A DNA stretch of 64,000 nt from Melitaea cinxia (Eukaryota > Arthropoda > Insecta > Lepidoptera > Nymphalidae), in assembly GCF_905220565.1 (NCBI RefSeq), contig NC_059412.1, positions 13,302,125 to 13,366,124 of the forward strand, read 5' to 3'. The number at the start of each line of letters is the position of its first letter. Positions within the stretch are counted from its first letter, which is position 1. The notes below the pieces were generated by a model. That model saw nothing but the letters and a program-made list of their open reading frames with translations, was not told the DNA's origin and searched no databases. This document shows, one piece after another, positions 56,550 to 64,000 of the stretch. Position numbers and translations under genes: made by a program.

Positions 56550-57010
56550 ACTCCTGGAAATGCGGAGTTTATTAATACGACTGTATATTTATGTGTATCA
56601 CCTCGTAACTTTTTGATGGGTGTATTAATTTTGATGAGTATTTTTAGATCGAAAGATGGTACTTGTCGTTTTTCTCTTTTTATATTTTATCAAGATCTGA
56701 CGAATATCTATTGATTAATTTTTAACATAAATGTGTATTTAATTGACTATTTACGACTACCTTTCAAATACACAGGCCGAAGACGGGCAGCAGCGTCTTC
56801 GGTGTGACAAGGCCAGCTCTGCGGTCACCAACCCGCCTGCCCAGCGTGGTGATAATGGGCAACACACATGAGTTCACACCATTTTCTGGCGCGAACTTGT
56901 GGAGGCCTATGGCTAGTGGACTGCGATAGGCTGAACTGATTACGATTACCTACGTTCTATCACTTGTCAATATAAAATTAAGATGATTTCATTCGTTTTC
57001 AAGCAACCAG
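56550..57010 (-). mobile_element. MITE-E split by SINE-C
   Basis: 'gactcctggaaatgcggagt' on the left. The copy resumes after the insertion with 'ttacctacgttctatcactt' and 'cattcgttttcaagc'. Confidence 0.68.
56763..56941 (+). mobile_element. SINE-C, 5' truncated, nested in MITE-E
   Basis: 10-bp duplication with one mismatch: acgactacct at 56753-56762 and acgattacct at 56942-56951. Starts at 'ttcaaatacacaggccgaag'. Confidence 0.9.
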
Positions 57011-57530
57011 AATTTCACTATCAAAGAGAAAGAAACAGATTGTCATATTTATATTATAATTATTTATTTATCATCTAAAAAAGCGTAAAGTATTGTAAAT
57101 TGATAAGAATTTGCCAGAATATAAACCTAAGTAACATAAATTCAAAATGCAATTAACCTAAATTTATCTCGGGACACGTCGTCTCTTAACCCAGACACAC
57201 ATAAAATACGGCTACGAGCATAAATATATGTTTCAAGAGTATTTTCAGTAATATTTACCTGCTTGGATACATCAACTATATAGAATCGACTCCCATTTGC
57301 GTAGTTGGTAAAGATCTTGTTTCTACTATCACACATACATGTATATAACGATTTTTTTTTAGAAAATATACATATTGAATATTATTTGTCTGTTTATTTA
57401 TGTATGTACAATTGTACATTAAGTAACATACCTTAAGAACAGACGATATTTTGGCATATGCGCACTAGTACACATACGCACTGTCCCATACATATATAGC
57501 TATAATTAAAATCATAAATTAGAAAAACAC
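57011..57530. other. Spacer
   Basis: A 64-codon minus-strand frame at 57142-57336 has no motif; no repeat family. Confidence 0.35.
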
Positions 57531-57542
57531 AAGCTTATTGAT

Positions 57543-57649
57543 ACGCACGCTACGGTTGGACCATCACCTTATGATGCGAAAAACCGGAATATCTGGCGAA
57601 CTTGGGGAGGCCTATGTCCAGCAGTGGACTGCCATAGGATGAAGTGATG
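57543..57649 (+). mobile_element. RTE-like LINE, 107-bp insertion with 12-bp target duplication
   Basis: aagcttattgat stands at 57531-57542 and 57650-57661. The insert carries the family 3' end 'ggcctatgtccagcagtgga' and the tail 'gaagtgatg', with one frame slip after 'ATATCTGG'. A perfect duplication around so short a piece indicates recent, strongly 5'-truncated target-primed insertion. Confidence 0.9.
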
Positions 57650-57945
57650 AAGCTTATTGATGTTTTTATTTGGGTAATAAATAATTAGGTTAAGGAATTG
57701 TGTAAGTTATTTTGTATTTAGCAAGTAATATGACAAAATTTCAACTTGTCGCTAAAAATAATTCCTTTAAGATATATTATGTCCTCTGAAATATTAAAAT
57801 ATTACTGGGTCAAAGCTTTTAATGTTTATTTATATTTACACGTAACTTGTATTCTATATTACATGTGAGGTTAAAGAATTCATATATCTACCTACATATT
57901 CCAATTTTATCAAAATAAGTGTGACTTTTCTGTTTATCTGCACTT

Positions 57946-58227
57946 TTTTTTATACAGCTAAGTCGGCAAACAAGCGTACGGCTCACCTGATGGTAAGCGA
58001 TTACCGTAGCTTACAGACGCCAGCACCACCAGAAGCATTGCAAGCGCGTTGCCGACCCTTCCTCCAATTACCCCCAGGAGCTCTGGTCACCTTAATGACC
58101 ACAGGAACGCAACATTGCTTGAAATCAGTATTATATAGTTCTGATGTTCTGTAATTTCAAGGTACTGTCCCAGTCGGGCTGCTCCATATTTTTAGTAGGA
58201 AATTTTCTGCTGTGCTTCTACCTCAGT
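57946..58227 (-). mobile_element. RepD, full length
   Basis: T run, 'gctaagtcggcaaacaagcg', ending 'gtgcttctacctcagtt'. Confidence 0.87.
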
Positions 58228-58254
58228 TAATTTGAAATGTGCAATAAAGTGCTA

Positions 58255-58256
<2 letters not shown>

Positions 58257-58285
<29 letters not shown>

Positions 58286-58286
58286 T
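58257..58286. repeat. (AAT)10 microsatellite
   Basis: Pure AAT/ATA repeats. Confidence 0.92.
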
Positions 58287-58599
58287 CGTTACAAACTTAA
58301 CAAAAACGTATAAATTATAATTATGCCCTTCCAGTTTTGTTCAAAATTCGATGATGCGAGAAATTCTAATAATCTATTCGAATCCAATCGGGAAGCTGCA
58401 AACAGTTTAATAGATTAACAAGAAACTTCAAAACAGAGTTGAACTGTTATAATTTTGGTAATCATTTCGAGGCTTAAGTGTAATTTATCGGATCGTATCT
58501 GCATTTAGCAGATAATTGTGATTGATCACATATGAAAAAATACACCGATTTCATTTACATCGACATGACACATGACGACACCGGTTTCATTTTCATTTA

Positions 58600-59195
58600 C
58601 AGTACCTGGGTGACCGAGCTTAGCTCGGTATAGTATAACATATAATAAGTATATTTTTAGTAAATCGTGTTTTTTAAAAATCATATTTAAATACGAATTA
58701 CATATTTATAAAATATGAATAATATTTCTTTTTACCGACAATAATAAAAAATATAAGGTATAAATAGTCAAAAATAAAAAAATAATGATTATAAAATAGG
58801 AATAATATTTTTCGCTTTTACCGATATAATAATAAAAAATAAGAACAGCCTATTTAAATGAAAAATAACGAGTGCAATTAGAAAAAGAAAAAGAAAAAAT
58901 AATTGATCAGAGACATGGGGATTTGAACCATGATCTTCTCGGTTGATCCCGACCGGCCGATTTCCCACCAAGCTATTGCAACTAAATTTACCTTCGTATT
59001 CTAACGATATTTTTTTCACTCCCTAAAAACAGGGATAAAACGACATTTTCTGAAAATGAATCCTAGCTAGATAGATTTATCTCCCCCGAAACCCCTTATA
59101 TACTAAATTTTATGAAAATCGTTGGAGCCGTTTCCGAGATCCAGATTCTATATATATATACAAGAATTGCTCGTTTAATAGTATAAGATAAGATG
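58600..59195 (-). mobile_element. Repeat N, contains tRNA-like boxes and a terminal palindrome
   Basis: On the minus strand: start near 'acgagcaattcttgtatata', then box A-like 'tagcttggtgg' (complement 58965-58975), box B-like 'ggttcaaatcc' (58919-58929), T-stem pairing catgg/ccatg. At the other end is the perfect palindrome accgagct-t-agctcggt (58613-58629). One copy in the window; boundaries approximate. Confidence 0.55.
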
Positions 59196-59384
59196 ACAAC
59201 ATAGGTAGACGAAAACAATGTCAAGTAAACACATACGTATTACAGACTTATTTATTTACGCCATTAGAGATGTGTGATTATTATTTACGTTACTACAGAT
59301 ACAAATATCACTTCATATTCAATGAGTATTATTACTGGAGTCAAAATAATATTTTTATTATTTTTATATATTTATTGTCAGTCT

Positions 59385-61530
59385 ATGTCTTAGGAGCATG
59401 TCGTCCCGTCCCAAGACCACGGATATAAATATATTAATATTGAAAAATATTGAAAAACAACGAACGCTAAATTTTCTTTCTTCGCTTCCAACTTTTAATT
59501 TTTCACCGTTTACCTTCTCTTCTTTTACCGAATGTGATGTTAGAAGGAGCGTATTGTCCGTGGCTTCGAATGCTGTTGGTACCGACTATATAAGCCGTAA
59601 TATGATCATTCCTATCCTAGATATTATTATTCCCGTTCTAATTCACATTCTAAATTATTCTATCACCAGTTGTAAATTCCCTGACGCGTGGAAGGAGGCT
59701 CAAATTATCCCGCTTCCTAAAAAAGCTAATGCTTCCAAGCTTTGTGACTTCCGACCAATCTCCATCCTCCCTTTCCTTTCAAAAATTCTCGAAAAGCTAG
59801 TTTTTCACCAGTTAAACCTTTTCCTCAACAAAAACTTGCTTCTCAGTCCTCTCCAATCTGGCTTCCGCAAAGGTACGGTTTCAGCTCTAGTCAAAGTTAC
59901 TGATGATATTCGATTAGCTATGGACAATAAACAACTCACAATTTTGACTCTACTTGATTTCAGTAATGCATTCAATTGTGTTGATTATGACATCCTACTG
60001 AGTGTGTTGCGTTCCTTCAACATATCTCCATCGGTGATAGATTGGTTTCTGAGTTATCTCAAGGGGCGTCGTCAACGCATATGTCTTGATGAGGCTTTCT
60101 CCTCATGGTGCGACGTCCAATCTGGGGTACCTCAAGGCGGCGTTTTATCTCCTTTGCTTTTTTCAATTTTTATTAATTCAATTACTCACTATATTTCTTC
60201 TCACTACCACATGTATGCAGACGATATTCAGATTTATCGCCATTCCACGCCTGAGGATGTTGTGAGTGCAATCAACTTAATTAATATGGACCTTAAAAAA
60301 ATTTCTGATTGGAGCAAGCGATATGGGCTTAGTATCAACCCTGGCAAGTCGGAAGTCATTGTTATAGGCAGTCCTGGCATGATCGCAAAAATAAATAATT
60401 TACCACCTATTACCTATAATGATACTAGCTTGCCTTACTGCTCCACTGTCAGAGATCTCGGCATTCACTTAGACAAGACGCTGTCATGGTCGGATCATTT
60501 AAAGGTAATTACTAAGAAAATTTTTGCGACACTGAGTTCGTTACGTCGCCTTAAATCCGTTCTGCCAATCCCTACAAAAATTATGTTAGCAAACTCTCTT
60601 CTCTTATCCATTCTAGATTATGCAGATGCGAGCTACACTAATTTGACCGAGGACCAACTTAATAGGCTTGAGCGACTTCAAAATCTTGCCATTCGGTTCA
60701 TATTTTGCCTACGCAAATTTGACCATGTTTCGGAGTTTCGTTCCAAGCTCAAGTGGCTTCCTATACGCCTTCGCCGCAACCTACATATTCTTTCTCTGTT
60801 GTACTGTGTGCTATTTAATCCAAATTATCCTTCTTATTTAAAAGATAAATTTATATATCTCGGCGAAGCTTCAGAATTAAGAACGTCTCGAAGACTTATG
60901 CTGAAGCTACCCGTACATAAGTCCAAGTACTTTAGTCAGTCTTTTACTGTTCAGGCTATTAAATTATGGAATAGTCTGCCCTTAGCCATAAGGGAGGCCA
61001 AATCACTGTTGACTTTTAAAAAAAACGTTAAGGATTATTATCTTAAGACGGAGACGATTTAGTGTATATATGGTGCAATCTCTTTTCTTTTTTTTTTCTC
61101 TTCTCATTTTGTTTATAATATATGTATGTTTGTGTTTATATCATTTCACTTAATTGTTATCTTCAATTTACGTTCATTGCTTACATACTTTATTAGTTTA
61201 TAATAGAATATATATTTATATTATATTTTTATTCTTCTTTTTATTTATTTATGTATTTTTTATGATAGTGCTAATGATAATAATAAATTCTTTATTTTAT
61301 TATAAGTATTTGAATGTAGACATTTGTATGTAAGTTTATTACACATCTACTCCACCTACCCAATTTAGATAATAAGTTTCCTTTCTATGTATGGGTTGTC
61401 TGGAAGAAATGGCTAATTAGCCATAAGTCCGCCCATTGTACTTCACTGTCTGTAACTATCTTTATGCTTTGTTTGTAATATATTTGTGGTGTACAATAAA
61501 GTATAAAATAAATAAATAAATATAAATAAA
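59385..61530 (+). mobile_element. 5'-truncated non-LTR retrotransposon with intact RT ORF
   Basis: Consists of the reverse transcriptase ORF, a T-rich 3' UTR of about 430 bp, and a tail of AAAT units (61505-61530). Shortly before the tail lies a perfect 16-bp palindrome atggctaattagccat (61409-61424), a plausible stem-loop for RT recognition. No endonuclease or ORF1 precedes it: an in-frame stop lies just upstream near 59348, so the copy is truncated between endonuclease and RT. Confidence 0.85.
59398..61062 (+). CDS. Reverse transcriptase of a jockey/CR1-group non-LTR retrotransposon (partial ORF2)
   Basis: This 554-residue frame encodes an RNA-dependent DNA polymerase for target-primed reverse transcription. 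Visible motifs: 'FRPISILPFLSKILEKL' from residue 118; motif A 'LLDFSNAFNCVDYDILL' with catalytic Asp 187; 'SGVPQGGVLSPLLFSIF' from 242; the catalytic 'YADD' at 273-276 (Asp 275, 276); the thumb-side 'LGIHLDKTLSWSDHL'. The C-terminal 'KLWNSLPLAIREAKSLLTFK' is usual in jockey/CR1 proteins. A full ORF2 also has an N-terminal endonuclease of about 220 residues, absent here. The RT frame has no stops or frameshifts, so the copy is fairly young. It could still be inactive for lack of promoter and endonuclease. The start codon is simply the first Met after the truncation. Confidence 0.93.
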   Translation: MSSRPKTTDINILILKNIEKQRTLNFLSSLPTFNFSPFTFSSFTECDVRRSVLSVASNAVGTDYISRNMIIPILDIIIPVLIHILNYSITSCKFPDAWKEAQIIPLPKKANASKLCDFRPISILPFLSKILEKLVFHQLNLFLNKNLLLSPLQSGFRKGTVSALVKVTDDIRLAMDNKQLTILTLLDFSNAFNCVDYDILLSVLRSFNISPSVIDWFLSYLKGRRQRICLDEAFSSWCDVQSGVPQGGVLSPLLFSIFINSITHYISSHYHMYADDIQIYRHSTPEDVVSAINLINMDLKKISDWSKRYGLSINPGKSEVIVIGSPGMIAKINNLPPITYNDTSLPYCSTVRDLGIHLDKTLSWSDHLKVITKKIFATLSSLRRLKSVLPIPTKIMLANSLLLSILDYADASYTNLTEDQLNRLERLQNLAIRFIFCLRKFDHVSEFRSKLKWLPIRLRRNLHILSLLYCVLFNPNYPSYLKDKFIYLGEASELRTSRRLMLKLPVHKSKYFSQSFTVQAIKLWNSLPLAIREAKSLLTFKKNVKDYYLKTETI

Positions 61531-62285
61531 ATTTGCCAATGTATGACGATAAATAAAATAAAATTTTGCTACATACTGTTGCACGCTGTGTAACATAAAG
61601 ACTTATAGAATACACATACTTAAACGATAGAACATAGTAAAAATATTGAATTTAAATACGTAAATTACGTAAGGTTTTTGTTTCATTTTATACATTTTAT
61701 TAAATTCGTTGTTATTCACAATTAAATAGTTCACTATAAAAGTGTTGATAGAACGACGTAAAAATTTAACAATTTAAATGCTTGATTGTACAGGAACGCA
61801 CAGTATTTTCATCGTTTTAAAATATTTAGCAAATTCTTTCAAAGCGAGTGAAATTAAAAAAATTTAACATAAAAAGTCTGTAAAAATAAAATTGGTGTTG
61901 TATTAATATTAATTAGTAAAAAATTTATTGAGAGAAACAAAACTGATTTAATGATTTTTTTTGTTTGGTGACATACCACACACGATATTAATTAAAAGAG
62001 TAGGCAGTTTGTTTTTTTTATAGATGACCTGGGTAGAACCTTTTCTTTCATTGATTGCGTCAATTGGAACGCGTTAGGACTCAACATACCTCATTTTTTT
62101 TCATCCTTGACCTATCTTCGTCCTAATTTTGTTTGAGTGATTTTTTTGCGCAGTTGACAGTAATTAGTAACCGTGATTTCCACTTGATTTGAATCTTGTC
62201 GGGATCTAGGAACACACACAGCATAATAACAAACGTTCAGACTTCGATAAACATCTACACACCCTATGAAAACATTTATTGAGTA
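61531..62285. other. Spacer
   Basis: A+T-rich; nothing recognised beyond short A and T runs. Confidence 0.4.
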
Positions 62286-62330
62286 CTAGCGACCCGCCCG
62301 GCTTCGCACGAGTGCAATGCTGATACTAAA
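62286..62330 (-). repeat. Rep-G terminus
   Basis: 'actagcgacccgcccggctt' to 'tgcaatgctgatactaaa', the complement of 26222-26264. Confidence 0.62.
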
Positions 62331-62464
62331 TATGAAATATAAAATAAAATAAATATAATATATGATATATGCGCAAAAAATGTGTTTATTTACGACATCA
62401 CATTAAAAGCCTCTAAAACTATCACTGTTCTTCAACTATATTGTGCGTGTAATATATTATACAT

Positions 62465-62700
62465 ACTAGCTGTGCTCGCGACTTCGTCCGCGTGGAATAG
62501 TGACTTTACATGTTCAACGTGATTTTTTAAAATGGCACGATTTTTTTATTTATAAACCGATTGACATAAAACAAACACTAAATGTTAAGCTAGGTTTGCT
62601 AAAATACGTTAGTAAAAACCACATCTAAATCGATAACCTGTTTCTGAAATTAGCGTATACAAACGCACAGACTAACAGATAAAAATTCTAACAATCATTT
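62465..62700 (-). repeat. Rep-H-type terminus
   Basis: 'actagctgtgctcgcgactt' and 'cgtccgcgtggaat' match the Rep-H end; the body differs from the other copies. Confidence 0.45.
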
Positions 62701-63705
62701 TTTGGGTGCTATTTGCGCTGATAAAGCTCCCAATTTTTTTTTTCATATATCTTAAATGCGAGCGAGGAAGCGACCCGTAATATTTTTCTTATATGCATTC
62801 ATCAACCTTCCTTTGGAATCACTCTATTTGATGAAGAAAACCGCATCAAAATCCGATGCATAGTTTTAAAGATCTAAGCATACAGACAGTGGGAAGCGAC
62901 TGTTTTATATTATGTAGTGATGGGAATAGAACACTCGACATTCGCAGTGAGCACTGCGTCAACGTGTCGTCAAAGAATTTATACGTCATTTTTACCCTTG
63001 CCGGCCCTCGTGTATAATTATATATGTAATTACGGATAGGTAAATACGGTAATTTTTTTTATATATTTATTTTAGTTTTAGTAAATTATTAGGTTATTAT
63101 GAGAAATAAAAGTTAAATACCGAACAACACAAATTATAAAACTAAATTTGTAAATATAATGAAAAAAGAATAATCTCACATCAATATTTACAAACTATAG
63201 TTAAAAAAGGTCGACATACAAAACTAATTCTTTAATAAATTCCCAAGCAAACTCAACTGTTACAAAATTTAACTATGTTATTTTTTTTAGTCCTTAAATT
63301 ACGTTCGATAAAAATTATGTTTCCAATATTGAAAGCTACTAATAATTTTAAGTTATTTTAATAACATCGAAGCGAATATTTTATTATGAAAAATTAAATA
63401 TTCGAAACATTTTTACATAAAGCGACAAGGGAATGGAAAAATTGAGAGTTTCTATGGAACAATAAATATTTATTTTAGCGTTAAAACGCTTCTGCGTTCA
63501 TTATTTTTCAATTATTCTTTATGTATTTTTAGTTGCTCTCCTTATTTAATTTTTCTATCGATAAAACATTTTATGGTATATAAGTAGCTACGTGTTTAAA
63601 TGTTTTTAGTAACATCAATACCCACAGTGGGGCAAGACGGGGCGTTTGCTCCACTCTGACCCCTGAGCTAATAATAGACGTTAAGCATATTATTGAAGTA
63701 GTTTA
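62701..63705. other. Spacer
   Basis: About 1 kb, A+T-rich, with 'ggggcaagacggggcg' near 63632 as the only GC patch; no gene. Confidence 0.4.
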
Positions 63706-63736
<31 letters not shown>

Positions 63737-64000
63737 ATATAGACTAGCGCTTGACTGCGATCTCACCTGAAGTCAAGTGAAGATGCAGCCTAAGGTGGTG
63801 CGCGCTTGCCTAGAAGATGCCTATTCACTCTTGATTTAAAGATACCCGGGTTATAGTTCGTTGGAAAAACGGAAGCCGGAAGGGCATTCCAAATTTTAGC
63901 GGTGCGTATTAGGAACGAGGAAGCAAATCGTTTAGTGCGAGATCGTGGGATTTCAACCACATAGCGGTGCAGATTCATGCGATGCCTTGCGGTTCGGTGG
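63706..64000 (-). mobile_element. Non-LTR retrotransposon 3' end running off the window
   Basis: A 27-base T run (63706-63732) is the poly-A tail on the minus strand. The 3' UTR with 'aggtgagatcgcagtcaagc' follows, then coding sequence to the window edge. The same UTR follows the remnant at 32962-33174. Confidence 0.82.
63790..64000 (-). pseudogene. C-terminus of non-LTR ORF2, open to the window edge
   Basis: The frame reads 'HRTARHRMNLHRYVVEIPRS', then 'RTKRFASSFLIRTAKIWNAL', then 'PASVFPTNYNPGIFKSRVNR' and 'HLLGKRAPP' and stop at 63790-63792. This is the C-terminal end downstream of the RT domain in a jockey/CR1-group element. No stop occurs in the visible 70 codons, and the rest lies beyond position 64000, so it may be a longer or intact ORF. 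Listed as pseudogene only because it is partial here. Confidence 0.75.

Overview
The window is a gene-poor, A+T-rich stretch of an animal nuclear genome. I infer a lepidopteran (moth or butterfly) because several of the dispersed repeat families look familiar from that order: tRNA-headed SINEs ending near 'cagcagtgg', poly-A repeats with 'gctcacctgatggtaagcga', and small elements ending in 'aagtcggtt'. Species cannot be told. No host protein-coding gene could be supported. The most gene-like host signal is one 38-base candidate exon at 44022-44059. Nearly all other recognisable content is mobile DNA in many copies, often nested.

The coding sequences are retroelement remnants. The largest is a 554-codon reverse transcriptase ORF at 59398-61062 (jockey/CR1-group non-LTR element, 5' truncated, no endonuclease). 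Its 3' tail recurs alone near 41.8-42.0 kb. C-terminal remnants of further non-LTR families lie at 1206-1541, 32962-33174 and at the right edge (63706-64000); the last two belong to one family. An RTE-like LINE is present as six 3' fragments (4.1, 17.0, 18.8, 20.0, 37.6-38.1 and 57.6 kb), the last flanked by a perfect 12-bp target duplication. A Ty3/gypsy RNase H remnant lies at about 3.5-3.8 kb.

The short families, labelled here for this window only, are: SINE-A (tRNA-like head, about 343 bp, 15 copies or pieces); SINE-B (tRNA-like head, (TTTA)n tail, 7 copies); SINE-C (about 320 bp, (ATG)n tail, 11 copies, target duplications of 8-13 bp); RepD (poly-A tailed, about 260 bp, 17 copies); MITE-E (terminal repeat close to aaccgacttcaa); MITE-F and MITE-P (inverted termini); Rep-G/H/I/J/K/L/M (short degenerate repeats, some Helitron-like); and N and T, which carry tRNA-like modules.

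Layout: 0-8 kb mixes SINEs, a nested E/F element and the gypsy remnant. 8-15 kb holds a 2.3-kb segment bounded by 220-bp inverted repeats inserted in a MITE-E, with a perfect 58-bp palindrome. 15-46 kb is a mosaic of SINEs and RepD with single-copy-looking spacers. 46-55 kb has the longest featureless spacers. 55-64 kb holds the freshest SINE-A and LINE insertions and the large RT ORF.

The main biological theme is parasitism among retroelements. The last ~40 nt of the RTE-like LINE, which include the end of its ORF, recur as the 3' tails of SINE-C and SINE-A, suggesting that the LINE reverse transcriptase mobilises them. The second theme is a small TIR-flanked element (T) whose core folds as a near-complete 72-nt tRNA cloverleaf.
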